Shown in pieces: positions 12,167 to 21,551 of a stretch of 42,761 nt of DNA (the stretch's first letter is position 1; each line of letters starts with the position of its first letter). Below the pieces are notes generated by a model. It was not told the origin of the DNA. It worked only from the letters and a program-made list of their open reading frames with translations, and made no database searches. A program made the position numbers and the translations under genes. Origin of the DNA: Siccirubricoccus soli (lineage in GTDB: Bacteria > Pseudomonadota > Alphaproteobacteria > Acetobacterales > Acetobacteraceae); contig NZ_JAMZIK010000109.1 of assembly GCF_024178315.1 (NCBI RefSeq), positions 1 through 42,761 on the forward strand, read 5' to 3'.

Positions 12167-12731
12167 GGACAGATCCTCGGCTTCTTGCCTCCTTCACTAG
12201 GCGGTGCGGCCTCAGCGGAGCAATACATCTCGTTGCCTTAGCGGAGAGCTCTGGGGCCGATTCCGCCATCGAGCATGGTCGACCAAGCCTGTTCGGGTTG
12301 GTGTTCGGGATCCGGAAGCTGATTCCACACCCGGAATCGAGGCGTTCCCTCCTTGCGCTTCGGCGCTCGGCCAAGCGGTGCGGCCCGGGTCGACTGTTTC
12401 CGCTTCGGTGTGAGTCGGTACCTGCCTCCAGCCTTGGCCTCTGGCGTCAGGAGCCGGAATCGTATCGAGTGCAGGCGGGGACGAAGTGACCCTGGGAGCC
12501 TTGGGCTCTGGGTGTTCCGCGCTGCCGAACCGAGAGCGCCTACCGGCAAGGGCATCGCGTCTTCGGCTCAGAATTCGCCTATTACACGAGGTATGCCGGA
12601 AGCAAATGATTGTCTACGATCCGGTGTTACAAGCGGGTCACGCTTGGCCGGTGAGATGCGCCGCCTCGCGACCGGCGGTTTTGCGGCAGCGGCTTCGGCT
12701 GTATGAAGGCCGTTCGAGGACGGAGACCCGA
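12167..12731. other. Long intergenic region between divergent transcription units
   Basis: About 565 bases between the Bug gene (minus) and xseB (plus), unusually long for this window. No coding frame here looks real. A 6-bp hairpin (GATTCC at 12321-12326, GGAATC at 12333-12338) is the only clear dyad. Promoters for both flanking operons must lie here, but I cannot point to convincing -35/-10 pairs. Confidence 0.5.
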
Positions 12732-12983
12732 ATGGGCGAGGCTGAGACCCGGCCGGCCGAGGACGATATCGAAGTCAAATCCTTCGAGGACGCCCTGGCG
12801 GAGCTGGAAGAGATTGTGAAGACGCTCGAGGGCGGGAAGGGCAGCTTGGCCGAAGCCATCGAAAGCTACGCGCGCGGCGATGCCCTGCGGCGGCATTGCG
12901 AACGCAAGCTTGCCGAGGCCGAGGCGAAGCTGCAGGCGGTGGTCGAGGCTCCACCCGGGCTCAGCTTGCGGGACGTGGAGTAG
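12732..12983 (+). CDS. xseB: Exodeoxyribonuclease VII small subunit
   Basis: 83 aa. Small subunit of the nuclease that degrades single-stranded DNA; several copies bind the large XseA subunit (encoded elsewhere). The family pattern is easy to see: FEDALAELEEIVKTLEGG, then SLAEAIESYARGDALRRHCE, then KLAEAEAKLQ. The N-terminus is a short acidic extension (MGEAETRPAEDDIEV). It is the first gene of an operon, with ispA starting three bases after its stop. The xseB-ispA-dxs order is common in proteobacteria. Confidence 0.93.
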   Translation: MGEAETRPAEDDIEVKSFEDALAELEEIVKTLEGGKGSLAEAIESYARGDALRRHCERKLAEAEAKLQAVVEAPPGLSLRDVE

Positions 12984-12986
12984 CCC

Positions 12987-13886
12987 ATGCCCGCCGCTAC
13001 CCTGACGGCCGCCATGGCGCAGGCCGCCTACGAGATCGACGAAGCGCTGAAGATGCTGCTGCCGCCGGAGGAGGGGCCGGAGGCGCCCCTCTTCGCGGCC
13101 ATGCGCTATGCCTGCATCGGCGGCGGCAAGCGCCTGCGCGGCTTCCTGGTGCTGGAAGGCGCCCGGCAATTCGGCGTGGCCCGCAGCGCGGCGCTGCGCG
13201 TCGCGGCCGCCATCGAAATGGTTCATGCCTATTCCCTGGTGCATGACGACCTGCCGGCGATGGACGACGACGATCTGCGCCGCGGCAAGCCGACCGTGCA
13301 CAAGGCCTTCGACGAGGCGACCGCCATCCTCGCCGGGGACGCCCTGCAGAGCCACGCCTTCACCGTCCTCGCGGAAGAGGACACGCATAGCGACCCGGGC
13401 GTGCGCGCCGAACTGGTGCGCTGCCTGTCCAAGGCGGCCGGGCCGCGCGGCATGTGTGGCGGGCAGATGCTGGACATGCTAGCCGAAGCCGCCAACGCGC
13501 CGCTGGACGAGGTGGCGATCGGCCGGTTGCAGACCTTGAAGACCGGCAAGCTCATCGAATTCTCGGCCGAAGCCGGGGCGGTGCTCGGCAAGGCGCCGGC
13601 GGCGCTGCGCCATGCGCTGCTCGCCTATGGCAGAGATCTGGGCGCAGCCTTCCAGATCGCCGATGACATCCTGGACGCGACCGCGACCGCTGAAGAGGCG
13701 GGCAAGGCAACCGGCAAGGATGCGGTGGCAGGCAAGGCAACCCTGGTCGGGCTGCTGGGTCTGGACCGGGCCCGGTTGCAGGCGGAGCGGCTAGTGCTGC
13801 AGTCGAAGGGCCATCTTGACGGTTTCGGCGAGCGCGCCGACCTGTTGCGCATGTTGTCCGATTTCGTGATCGAGCGGAGGAGCTGA
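12987..13886 (+). CDS. ispA: Farnesyl diphosphate synthase (polyprenyl synthetase family)
   Basis: Condenses dimethylallyl and isopentenyl diphosphates to C10/C15 prenyl diphosphates for quinones, undecaprenyl carriers and, where present, hopanoids or carotenoids. 299 aa, normal length. The isopentenyl-PP binding site GGGKRLRG is at 45-52. The first aspartate-rich motif DDLPAMD (Asp87, Asp88, Asp93) and the second DDILD (Asp226, Asp227, Asp230) are intact. The conserved GGQMLDML and KTGKLIEFS are present. Start [12 protein letters not shown] is three bases after xseB; the stop overlaps the dxs start by one base (TGATG), so translation is probably coupled. Confidence 0.94.
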   Translation: MPAATLTAAMAQAAYEIDEALKMLLPPEEGPEAPLFAAMRYACIGGGKRLRGFLVLEGARQFGVARSAALRVAAAIEMVHAYSLVHDDLPAMDDDDLRRGKPTVHKAFDEATAILAGDALQSHAFTVLAEEDTHSDPGVRAELVRCLSKAAGPRGMCGGQMLDMLAEAANAPLDEVAIGRLQTLKTGKLIEFSAEAGAVLGKAPAALRHALLAYGRDLGAAFQIADDILDATATAEEAGKATGKDAVAGKATLVGLLGLDRARLQAERLVLQSKGHLDGFGERADLLRMLSDFVIERRS

Positions 13887-15808
13887 TGTCCCCCCCACCC
13901 TCCACGCCGCTCCTCGACCGGGTGAAGTATCCGGCCGATCTCCGCAATTTCTCCGGTGAGCAGCTGAAGCAGCTGGCGGATGAGCTCCGGGCCGAGACGA
14001 TCCATGCGGTCAGCCAGACCGGCGGGCATCTCGGCGCCTCGCTCGGCGTTGTCGAGCTCACGGTCGCGGTCCATGCGGTGTTCGACACGCCGAAGGACCG
14101 GCTCATCTGGGATGTCGGCCACCAGGCCTATCCGCACAAGATCCTGACCGGGCGGCGCGGCCGCATCCGCACGCTGCGTCAGGGCGGGGGGCTCTCCGGC
14201 TTCACCCGCCGCAGCGAAAGCGAGTACGACCCCTTCGGCGCGGCGCATTCCAGCACCTCCATCTCCGCCGGCCTCGGCATGGCCGTGGCCAGCGATCTGC
14301 TCGGCCGGCCGCGCAATGTCATCGCGGTGATCGGCGACGGCGCGATGAGTGCCGGCATGGCCTATGAGGCGATGAACAATGCCGGCGCCAACAAGTCGCG
14401 CCTGCTGGTGGTGCTGAACGACAACGACATGTCGATCGCGCCGCCGGTCGGGGCGATGAGCGCCTACCTCTCCAAGGTCGTCTCCTCCCGCCCCTTCGTC
14501 TCCATTCGGGAGATGATGGCGAAGCTCGCCCGGCTGTTCCCCGGTCCCCTGGAGCGGGCTGCGAAGCGCGCCGACGAGTATGCCCGCGGGCTGCTGACCG
14601 GCGGCACGCTGTTCGAGGAGCTGGGCTTCTACTATGTCGGCCCGATCGACGGGCACGACCTCGACCATCTGCTGCCGATCCTGCGCAATCTCCGCGACAC
14701 GGAGATGCAGGGACCGATCCTCCTGCATGTGGTGACGAAGAAGGGCAAGGGCTACGCCCCGGCCGAGGCGAGCGCCGACAAGTACCACGGCGTGCAGCGC
14801 TTCAACGTCGTCACCGGCGAGCAGGTAAAGGCCCCGCCCGGGCCGCCGAGCTACACCAAGATCTTCGCCAATGCATTGATCGCGGAAGCGGAAGCCGATG
14901 AGCGCATCGTCGCGGTCAACGCGGCCATGCCCTCCGGCACCGGCCTGGATGCCTTCGGCAAGCGCTTTCCGAAGCGCACCTTCGATGTCGGCATTGCCGA
15001 GCAGCATGCCGTCACCTTCGCCGCGGGCATGGCGACGGAGGGGCTGAAGCCGTTCTGCGCCATCTACTCCACCTTCCTGCAACGGGCCTATGACCAGGTG
15101 GTGCATGACGTGGCGCTGCAATCCCTGCCGGTGCGCTTTGCCATGGACCGTGCCGGGCTGGTCGGCGCCGATGGCGCGACCCATGCGGGGAGCTTCGACA
15201 TCGCCTATCTCGGTTGCCTGCCGAACATGGTGCTGATGGCTGCCGCTGACGAGGCGGAGCTGATGCACATGGTGGCCACCGCCGCGGCGATCGATGACCG
15301 CCCCTCGGGCTTCCGCTATCCGCGTGGCGAGGGGGAAGGCGTGCCCTTGCCGAAGCGCGGCACGCCGCTCGAGATCGGCCGTGGGCGGATCGTGAAGGAA
15401 GGCACCACTGTTGCCATCCTGTCCTATGGCGCCAGGTTGCGGGAATGCCTGAAGGCAGCCGAGGAATTGGGCGCGCGCGGCCTCTCGACGACCGTCGCGG
15501 ATGCGCGCTTTGCGAAGCCGCTCGATACGGCGCTCGTCGAGCGCCTGGCACGTGAGCATGCGGTGCTGATCACCATCGAGGAAGGCTCGGTGGGCGGCTT
15601 TGGCAGCTTTGTATTGCAGCACCTGGCCTGGACCGGCTTGCTGGATCGGGGGCTGAAGGTGCGGCCGATGGTGCTGCCGGATCGCTACATCGATCACGAC
15701 AGCCCCAGGAAGCAATATGATGAGGCCGGGCTCAACGCCGCCCATATCGTCGCGGCGGCGGTTGCCGCGCTCGGCAGCGACACGGCGGTACGGCCCGTCC
15801 GCGCCTGA
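13886..15808 (+). CDS. dxs: 1-deoxy-D-xylulose-5-phosphate synthase
   Basis: First enzyme of the MEP isoprenoid pathway: pyruvate plus glyceraldehyde 3-phosphate gives 1-deoxy-D-xylulose 5-phosphate, with thiamine diphosphate. 640 aa, the usual size. The thiamine-binding motif starts at GDG (150-152) in [20 protein letters not shown]. The N-terminal [11 protein letters not shown] and [15 protein letters not shown] are present, as is the transketolase-like domain with [15 protein letters not shown] and [15 protein letters not shown]. The C-terminal domain carries [11 protein letters not shown]. Start overlaps the ispA stop by one base. Supplies the ispA product chain; both are in one operon. 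Confidence 0.96.
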   Translation: MSPPPSTPLLDRVKYPADLRNFSGEQLKQLADELRAETIHAVSQTGGHLGASLGVVELTVAVHAVFDTPKDRLIWDVGHQAYPHKILTGRRGRIRTLRQGGGLSGFTRRSESEYDPFGAAHSSTSISAGLGMAVASDLLGRPRNVIAVIGDGAMSAGMAYEAMNNAGANKSRLLVVLNDNDMSIAPPVGAMSAYLSKVVSSRPFVSIREMMAKLARLFPGPLERAAKRADEYARGLLTGGTLFEELGFYYVGPIDGHDLDHLLPILRNLRDTEMQGPILLHVVTKKGKGYAPAEASADKYHGVQRFNVVTGEQVKAPPGPPSYTKIFANALIAEAEADERIVAVNAAMPSGTGLDAFGKRFPKRTFDVGIAEQHAVTFAAGMATEGLKPFCAIYSTFLQRAYDQVVHDVALQSLPVRFAMDRAGLVGADGATHAGSFDIAYLGCLPNMVLMAAADEAELMHMVATAAAIDDRPSGFRYPRGEGEGVPLPKRGTPLEIGRGRIVKEGTTVAILSYGARLRECLKAAEELGARGLSTTVADARFAKPLDTALVERLAREHAVLITIEEGSVGGFGSFVLQHLAWTGLLDRGLKVRPMVLPDRYIDHDSPRKQYDEAGLNAAHIVAAAVAALGSDTAVRPVRA

Positions 15809-15835
15809 CCGATCGGCATCGCATCCTGCTTAATT

Positions 15836-15859
15836 GGTGCCGGGCATGAGCCCGGCACC
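15836..15859. terminator. Strong hairpin between convergent dxs and metE
   Basis: Perfect 10-bp stem, GGTGCCGGGC and GCCCGGCACC, around an ATGA loop, centred in the 65-base gap between two converging genes. T-runs are weak (AATTAAG on the metE side, CTTCG on the dxs side). Its position suggests a shared two-way terminator. Confidence 0.6.
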
Positions 15860-15873
15860 CTTCGCGCCTTGGA

Positions 15874-18174
15874 TCAAAGCGGGGGGACAAGTTCCGCCCG
15901 CAATGTCCGGGCTGCCTGCACCAGATTGACGACGGCAGGCCGTACCTCGGCCCAATTCCGAGTCTTGCAGCCGCAATCGGGGTTCAGCCAGAGCCGCTCG
16001 GCCGGGAGGCAGGCCAGGGCGCTGCGGGCGAGCGTTACCATCTCCGAGACCTGCGGCACCCGCGGGCTGTGGATGTCCCAGACGCCCGGGCCAATAGCGT
16101 TCGGATAGGCGAATTCGGTGAAGGCGCGCAGCAGCTCCATGCGGCTCCGCGCTGTCTCGATGGAGATCACATCGGCGTCCATGGCGGCGATGGCGTCGAG
16201 GATGTCCTCGAACTCGCTGTAGCACATATGGGTGTGGATCTGCGTGGCATCGCCGGCAGCGCCAGCCGTCAGGCGGAAGCAGGCCGTGGCCCAGCGCAGA
16301 TAGTCGGCGCGCTCCGATCGGCGCAGGGGCAGCCCTTCCCGGAAGGCAGGCTCGTCGATCTGGATGATGCCGATGCCGGCAGCCTGCAGATCCGCAACCT
16401 CCTCCCGCAAGGCCAGGGCGATCTGGCGACAGGCAGCTTTGCGGGGGATGTCCTCGCGGACGAAGGCCCATTGGAGCATCGTCACCGGCCCGGTCAGCAT
16501 GCCCTTCACCGGCCGCCGCGTCAGCGACTGGGCATGGCTGGACCAACGCACCGTCATCGGCTTCGGTCGCCGGACATCCCCCCACAGGATCGGCGGCGAG
16601 ACGCAGCGGCTGCCATAGGATTGCACCCAGCCATGCTTGGTGATGGCGTAGCCCTCAAGTTGCTCGGCGAAGTACTTCACCATGTCGTTGCGTTCGAACT
16701 CCCCATGCACCGGAACATCCACCCCGATGGCGTCCTGCCAAGCGATGGAGTCGGCGATCAGGTCGCGCATCTGTGCCTCGTAGGCGGCAGGGTCCGAATT
16801 GCCGCGCAGTGCTTCCGCACGGGCAGCGCGCACCTCGGCGGTCTGGGGCAGGGAGCCGATGGTGGTCACCGGCAGGGGCGGCAACCGGAACTTCGCCTGC
16901 TGGACGGCGGCGCGCACCGGGAAGGGGCTGGGGCGCTGCTCCATCTCTGGCGTGATTATGGGCGGGGTTGCTGCCGGTGGCTGCTCGGCCAGGATGGCGT
17001 CGCTGGCCGTCAGGGCAGCGGCGGCAACGGCCTCGCCCTCGTCCAGCGCCCGGGCCAGCAGCGCGACCTCGGCCAGCTTCTCATCCGCAAAGGCAAGGCG
17101 CCGCCGCAGCGAGGGATCGAGGGCGGTCTCCTCCCGCAGGCTGTGCGGCACATGCAGGAGGGAGCAAGAGGGCGCGAGCATCAGCCGTCGGGCGCCGCCG
17201 GGCCGCGCCGTCGCGCGCCGCGCCAGGGCAAGGGCGGCGCGCAAATCCGTGCGCCAGACATTGCGGCCATTCACCAGTCCGAGCGAGAGCCACTGCTCCT
17301 CCCGCAATAGGCCGAGCGCGACGTCAAGCTGGCCGGGGTCGCGCACCAGGTCGAGATGCAGCCCGGCCACCGGCAGGCTCGCGGAGAGGGCGAGATTTTC
17401 CCGCAAGCCGCCGAAATAGGTGGCCAGCAACAAGTCCAAGCCGGGGGCGGCCGCGGCCAGAGCGTGATAGGCCGTGGCATAGGCCTCCGCCGCGCCAGCC
17501 GGCAGGTCCGTGGCTAGGCAGGGTTCATCCATCTGCACCCAGCCGGCCGAGGCATCGCCGAGCTCCCGCAGGAGCTGCCCATAGGCCGGCAGCAGCGCCG
17601 GCAGCAGCGCCAGCGGGTTGGCGCCGTCCTCGCCCTTGGCCAGGAGCAGGAAGGAGACCGGGCCAAGCACGACCGGCCGGGTCCGGCACCCGTGCCGCAG
17701 CGCCTCCTCGAACATCCTGCGCCAGGGATTGTCATGCAGGGCGAAGCGCATCTCGGATGACAGCCGGGGCACAAGGTAGTGGTAGTTCGTGTCAAACCAC
17801 TTGGTCATTTCGAGCGGCTGGGCGGCGGGGTCGATGCCGGTCCTTGGCTCCTCGGCAGTGCCCCAGGCCCCGCGCGCTAGGGCGAAGAGAGTGAGAAGGC
17901 TGACGGGGCCTTCGCCCTTCCAGCCATAGCCCGCCGGGATGGCGCCGAAGGCGCAGGCTGTCTCCAGCACATGGTCGTATAGGGCGAAGTCACCGGACGG
18001 GACGTGGCTGATCCCGCTGCCCTGTTGCAGAGCCCAGGCTTGACGACGGAGGGCAGCAGCCTCTCGCTGCAGGCCGTCGGTATCGATGCGCCCGGCCCAA
18101 TACGCCTCGAGCGCACGCTTCAGCTCACGGCGCGGCCCGATGCGGGGATAGCCGAGATTGGCGGCGATGGTCAT
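15874..18174 (-). CDS. metE: Cobalamin-independent methionine synthase
   Basis: Transfers the methyl group of 5-methyltetrahydropteroyl-triglutamate to homocysteine without vitamin B12, the last step of methionine synthesis. 766 aa from the ATG at 18174 (MTIAANLGYPRIGPRRELK, the family's standard beginning). Zinc-site residues are visible in HTHMCYSEF (about 645-653) and NPDCGCKTR (about 730); HGEFERNDMVKYF is at about 490. GGAG lies ten bases before the start. A cobalamin riboswitch and a likely promoter precede it, so it should be shut down when B12 is plentiful; this implies the cell also has the B12-dependent enzyme MetH elsewhere. It runs opposite to the genes on both sides. Confidence 0.96.
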   Translation of the reverse strand: MTIAANLGYPRIGPRRELKRALEAYWAGRIDTDGLQREAAALRRQAWALQQGSGISHVPSGDFALYDHVLETACAFGAIPAGYGWKGEGPVSLLTLFALARGAWGTAEEPRTGIDPAAQPLEMTKWFDTNYHYLVPRLSSEMRFALHDNPWRRMFEEALRHGCRTRPVVLGPVSFLLLAKGEDGANPLALLPALLPAYGQLLRELGDASAGWVQMDEPCLATDLPAGAAEAYATAYHALAAAAPGLDLLLATYFGGLRENLALSASLPVAGLHLDLVRDPGQLDVALGLLREEQWLSLGLVNGRNVWRTDLRAALALARRATARPGGARRLMLAPSCSLLHVPHSLREETALDPSLRRRLAFADEKLAEVALLARALDEGEAVAAAALTASDAILAEQPPAATPPIITPEMEQRPSPFPVRAAVQQAKFRLPPLPVTTIGSLPQTAEVRAARAEALRGNSDPAAYEAQMRDLIADSIAWQDAIGVDVPVHGEFERNDMVKYFAEQLEGYAITKHGWVQSYGSRCVSPPILWGDVRRPKPMTVRWSSHAQSLTRRPVKGMLTGPVTMLQWAFVREDIPRKAACRQIALALREEVADLQAAGIGIIQIDEPAFREGLPLRRSERADYLRWATACFRLTAGAAGDATQIHTHMCYSEFEDILDAIAAMDADVISIETARSRMELLRAFTEFAYPNAIGPGVWDIHSPRVPQVSEMVTLARSALACLPAERLWLNPDCGCKTRNWAEVRPAVVNLVQAARTLRAELVPPL

Positions 18175-18245
18175 CGCAAACGGTCTCCATCCCCGGTGCA
18201 CCCAGCCCGGTTGCAAGGTTGCGGTGCGACGCCGGTCGGGCGGTC

Positions 18246-18440
18246 GCCGGCGTTGGCAGGTCTCCTGGCTCGCGGGTCACAGCCTTCGCCCCGCCTTCCC
18301 GCGCCATAGCGCAGTGGCCCGCCCCGTTCGGAGCGGAAGGAGCGGCAGCTCGCCGCCGACAGTTGCTGGGGCAGCCACCGACTGAGCGTTGCTACGCCGC
18401 ACGGTGTTCCCTCTCTCGTCCATTCGCATGGAACCAGCGC
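18246..18440 (-). promoter_or_regulatory. Cobalamin (B12) riboswitch in the metE leader
   Basis: Read on the minus strand, the leader carries the class landmarks in order: GGGAACACCGTGCGG, then GGCTGCCCCAGCAACTGT, GCCACTG, GGGAAGGC, TGACCCGCGAG and the B12 box GCCAGGAGACCTGCC (18255-18269). Both ends can pair to close the structure. Binding of adenosyl- or another cobalamin would reduce metE expression. Past the aptamer a GCGAC/GTCGC-type stem in the GC-rich stretch before metE could be the expression platform; no T-run is present, so control of translation is more likely than termination. Confidence 0.92.
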
Positions 18441-18446
18441 CATATA

Positions 18447-18475
18447 AGTATATGTTTATGTTGATTGGGGCGCAA
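18447..18475 (-). promoter_or_regulatory. Predicted metE promoter
   Basis: On the minus strand TTGCGC (18475-18470), a 17-base spacer and TATACT (18452-18447) lie just before the riboswitch, giving a start near 18440 and a leader of about 265 bases. The -10 is a good match, the -35 only half. The same AT-rich patch (18441-18466) probably also serves the divergent tlyA gene. Confidence 0.45.
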
Positions 18476-18510
18476 GGGGCCGGAACTGGCGAGCCGGCCC
18501 GATCTCCTCT

Positions 18511-19296
18511 ATGGCCGTGGCCATGCAGAACACGGAATTCGGCGGCGGAAAGGGCCCGAAGGCGCGGAGCCGAGCCGACGCGCTGTTGGTCGACCGCGGG
18601 CTGGCGGAGAGCCGAACGCGAGCCCAGGCGCTGATCCTCGCCGGCAAGGTCTTCTCCGGAGAGCGACGGATCGAGAAGCCTGGCCAGCTTCTCCCCGAGG
18701 GCTTGCCGCTCGAGGTCAGGGGCCAGGATCACCCCTGGGTCTCCCGCGGTGGGGTGAAGCTGGCGCATGGCCTGGCGCATTTCGGCCTGTCGCCGGCCGG
18801 GCGGATCTGCCTCGACATCGGGGCTTCGACCGGCGGCTTCACCGACGTGCTGCTACGGCACGGCGCCACGCGCGTTTACGCCGTGGATGTCGGCCATGGC
18901 CAGCTCGCCTGGACATTGCGCAATGATCCGCGGGTTGTGGTGAAGGAGCGGGTGAACGCCCGCTACCTGAATGCCGCCGAGGTGCCGGAAGCACCGGAGG
19001 TGCTGGTCTGCGATGCCAGCTTCATCGGGCTACAGACCGTGCTGCCGGCACCGCTCGGCCTTTGCACGCCGGGGGCCTGGGCAATTGCACTCATCAAGCC
19101 GCAGTTCGAGGTGGGGCCTGCTATCGCTAAGGGAGGCGTGGTCCGGGATGCGGCGGTGCATCAGGCCGTCTGCGACCGAATCCGGTCCTGGTGGTCCGAG
19201 CTGCCTGGCTGGCGGGTGCTGGGCGTGGAACCCAGCCCACTGCTGGGGCCGGAGGGCAACCGGGAGTTCCTGATTGCTGCGGAGCGCGCGGAATGA
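18511..19296 (+). CDS. tlyA: TlyA-family rRNA 2'-O-methyltransferase (S4 domain plus methyltransferase)
   Basis: Methylates ribosomal RNA cytidines at the 2'-O position (known for TlyA; absence gives capreomycin resistance in some bacteria). 261 aa. An S4 RNA-binding domain covers about 21-75 (RADALLVDRGLAESRTRAQALI), followed by WVSRGGVKL, the SAM-binding loop LDIGASTGGFTD (101-112), VDVGHGQLAW and the catalytic region LIKPQFEVG. The start is uncertain: ATG at 18511 or 18523; neither has a strong ribosome site and the S4 domain begins later than both. In many alphaproteobacteria tlyA directly follows dxs; here metE lies between. It is followed by a thioesterase 31 bases on. Confidence 0.9.
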   Translation: MAVAMQNTEFGGGKGPKARSRADALLVDRGLAESRTRAQALILAGKVFSGERRIEKPGQLLPEGLPLEVRGQDHPWVSRGGVKLAHGLAHFGLSPAGRICLDIGASTGGFTDVLLRHGATRVYAVDVGHGQLAWTLRNDPRVVVKERVNARYLNAAEVPEAPEVLVCDASFIGLQTVLPAPLGLCTPGAWAIALIKPQFEVGPAIAKGGVVRDAAVHQAVCDRIRSWWSELPGWRVLGVEPSPLLGPEGNREFLIAAERAE

Positions 19297-19327
19297 CGCA
19301 GCGCAGCAATGAGGCTATATCCAGGGC

Positions 19328-19789
19328 ATGATCGACATCTCGCCCCCCGAGGCCCGGTTCCCCGGGCTGCAGACCGCCGCCATCCCACCCGCCCTGCAAG
19401 CGGAGGGCTGGAAGCCCGTGCCGGCCAAGGATTACCCGGCGATGATCGGCCCCTTCTTCGCCCGCCGGGCCGGGGAGGGGTGGGAGTATGCCTTCCTGCC
19501 GGAGCAGCGCCACCTGAACATTGGCGGCGTCGTCCATGGCGGCATGCTGATGAGCTTCATGGATGACGTACTCGGCATGACGGTCTGGGAGAAGATCGGC
19601 CGCAAGCCAGTGACGACGGTGCAGCTCAACCACCATTTCATCGCGCCCGGTAAATTGGGTGAGCTGGTAACCGGCCGCGGCGAGGTGATGCGGGCGACCC
19701 GAAGCGTGGTCTTCATCCGCGGCACCCTGGTCTCGGGCGGCAAGGTGCTGGTGCATGCCGACGGGCTGTGGAAAATACTGGGGAGCTAA
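19328..19789 (+). CDS. PaaI-family hotdog thioesterase
   Basis: 153 aa, single hotdog fold. The helix motif [22 protein letters not shown] (residues 62-83) carries the HGG and the acidic catalytic residue typical of PaaI / 4HBT acyl-CoA thioesterases; the following strand [14 protein letters not shown] is also characteristic. Probably cleaves an aromatic or medium-chain acyl-CoA. It sits 17 bases before a thiolase, which fits a role in acyl-CoA metabolism, and behind tlyA in the same direction. The exact acyl group is not evident. Confidence 0.85.
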   Translation: MIDISPPEARFPGLQTAAIPPALQAEGWKPVPAKDYPAMIGPFFARRAGEGWEYAFLPEQRHLNIGGVVHGGMLMSFMDDVLGMTVWEKIGRKPVTTVQLNHHFIAPGKLGELVTGRGEVMRATRSVVFIRGTLVSGGKVLVHADGLWKILGS

Positions 19790-19806
19790 CCACCCAGGGG
19801 AACGCC

Positions 19807-21009
19807 ATGCGCAGCGCCGTCATCGTCTCCACCGCCCGGACGCCGATCGGCCGGGCCTATCGCGGCGCCTTCAACGATACGCAGGCCCAGGCGCTGGGCG
19901 GGCATGTCATTGCCGCGGCGGTGCAACGGGCGGGGGTGGCGCCGGAGGAGGTGGAGGACGTGGTGCTCGGCGCCGCGCTCCAGCAGGGCTGCCAGGGCAG
20001 CAATTTCGCCAGACAATGCGCCTTGCGCGCCGGGTTGCCGGACAGCATTCCCGGCATGTCCCTGGACCGGCAATGCTCCTCCGGCCTCATGGCGATCGCC
20101 ACCGCGGCGAAGCAGATCATCGCGGATGGCATGCAGGTGGCGGTGGGTGGGGGGCTCGAATCGATCTCCCTGGTGCAGAACGACAAGATGAACCGGCACC
20201 GCACCAGCGACCCCTGGCTGATCGAGCATGTGCCGCAACTCTACATGTCGATGCTGGAAACGGCGGAGATTGTGGCGGAGCGCTATGGCATCTCACGTGA
20301 GGCGCAGGATGCCTATGCGCTGCAAAGTCAGCAGCGCACTGCCGCCGCCCAGGCGCGTGGTGCCTTTGAAGCGGAAATCGTCCCCATGCCATCCGTCATG
20401 GCAGTAACGGACAAGGCCAGCGGCGCCATGACCATGAAGGAGGTGACGCTGAGCCGTGATGAGGGGAACCGGCCGGAGACGACGATGGAGGGGCTGGCTG
20501 GGCTGAAGCCGGTGCTGGCGGATGGCCAGCGGGTGAAGCAGGGCCGCTTCATCACGGCGGGCAATGCCAGCCAGCTTTCCGACGGCGCCAGCGCCGCCCT
20601 CCTCATGGAGGAGAAGGAAGCCTCGCGTCGCGGCCTGCATCCGCTCGGCATCTATCGCGGCATGGCGGTGGCGGGATGCGACCCGGCCGAGATGGGCATC
20701 GGGCCGGTTTTCGCCGTGCCGAAGCTGCTGGCGAAGCATGGTCTCAAGGTCGAGGATATCGACCTATGGGAGTTGAATGAAGCCTTCGCCTGCCAGGTGA
20801 TCCATTGCCGCGACCGGCTTGGCATTCCGAATGAGCGGCTGAATGTGAATGGCGGCGCGATTTCCATCGGCCATCCCTACGGGATGAGTGGCGCGCGCAT
20901 GACCGGACATGCGCTGATCGAAGCCAAGCGCCGGGGCGGGAAATATATTGTGGTGACGATGTGCGTCGGGGGTGGCCAGGGGGCGGCGGGGTTGTTCGAG
21001 GTCGCCTGA
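19807..21009 (+). CDS. Thiolase (acetyl-CoA acyltransferase)
   Basis: 400 aa. Cleaves 3-ketoacyl-CoA with CoA (beta-oxidation) or does the reverse condensation. The nucleophilic cysteine is in [10 protein letters not shown] (Cys90); the C-terminal His356 in [11 protein letters not shown] and Cys386 in [10 protein letters not shown] complete the active site. NEAFACQV is also present, with Cys in place of the more usual Ala at one position. Start at ATG 19807 ([15 protein letters not shown]), preceded by AGGGGAA; an in-frame ATG at 19768 overlaps the thioesterase and lacks similarity. Likely translated with the thioesterase. Degradative versus biosynthetic type cannot be settled by eye. Confidence 0.92.
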   Translation: MRSAVIVSTARTPIGRAYRGAFNDTQAQALGGHVIAAAVQRAGVAPEEVEDVVLGAALQQGCQGSNFARQCALRAGLPDSIPGMSLDRQCSSGLMAIATAAKQIIADGMQVAVGGGLESISLVQNDKMNRHRTSDPWLIEHVPQLYMSMLETAEIVAERYGISREAQDAYALQSQQRTAAAQARGAFEAEIVPMPSVMAVTDKASGAMTMKEVTLSRDEGNRPETTMEGLAGLKPVLADGQRVKQGRFITAGNASQLSDGASAALLMEEKEASRRGLHPLGIYRGMAVAGCDPAEMGIGPVFAVPKLLAKHGLKVEDIDLWELNEAFACQVIHCRDRLGIPNERLNVNGGAISIGHPYGMSGARMTGHALIEAKRRGGKYIVVTMCVGGGQGAAGLFEVA

Positions 21010-21551
21010 AGTCGCTTCCGGTGGCCGGGGCGGCGGCGCTCCAGGAGCCCGCCTTGCCCATTAGCTCCTGGCGAAGCGGCAATGTGCCGCGCGACGCATC
21101 CGTGGCCAGTGGACGTCCTCTGGCAAGCGGGAAGAGTGCATCGGCCCACCGCCTTTTCGGGCCCATCCACCTGCGCCGATCGCACGTGGCCGCCCCTGCG
21201 TCGCGGATAAAAATCAACCTACGGTTGTGGGCGTCGCTGGTCCGTTCCATCAAACTATCGTGATATTCGAAATTACTTTCGCCCCAATATCGTGAAATGA
21301 GCGGAAGTGGGAGGAGTGGTGTTCCCGCTTCCCCCGAGGGCGCTGAAATAATAACAGATCGTATAAGAAATTCGCGCCTTCGCGATCAGGGGCGGCCGCC
21401 AAAATCCCCATACTGAGAAGGGTCTGTTGCAGCCGTTGCGGCTCCTCCCGGGCTGCCTTAGGGCACCGCGCATCGTTGGCCTTGCCGCGTCGGAGGTCGA
21501 GATCACAGTTCCAGCTAGCGGCGCCCGGAGGCGCAGAAATTCGCCGCAAGT
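21010..21551. other. Convergent intergenic region with an AT-richer core
   Basis: About 540 bases between the thiolase and hyuB stops. The stretch 21190-21420 is visibly poorer in G/C than its surroundings. It holds two direct copies of TATCGTGA (21256-21263 and 21288-21295), 32 bases apart. Short open frames exist on both strands but none resembles a known protein. It may be the scar of a lost insertion. Confidence 0.45.

Noticed and set aside
13625-15745. Long open frame of about 700 codons on the strand opposite dxs and ispA
   Set aside because: Mirror of well-identified genes in high-GC DNA; His/Arg/Gly-rich with no family resemblance. The same applies to the long antisense frames over tssK, tssM, hyuB and the aldehyde dehydrogenase.
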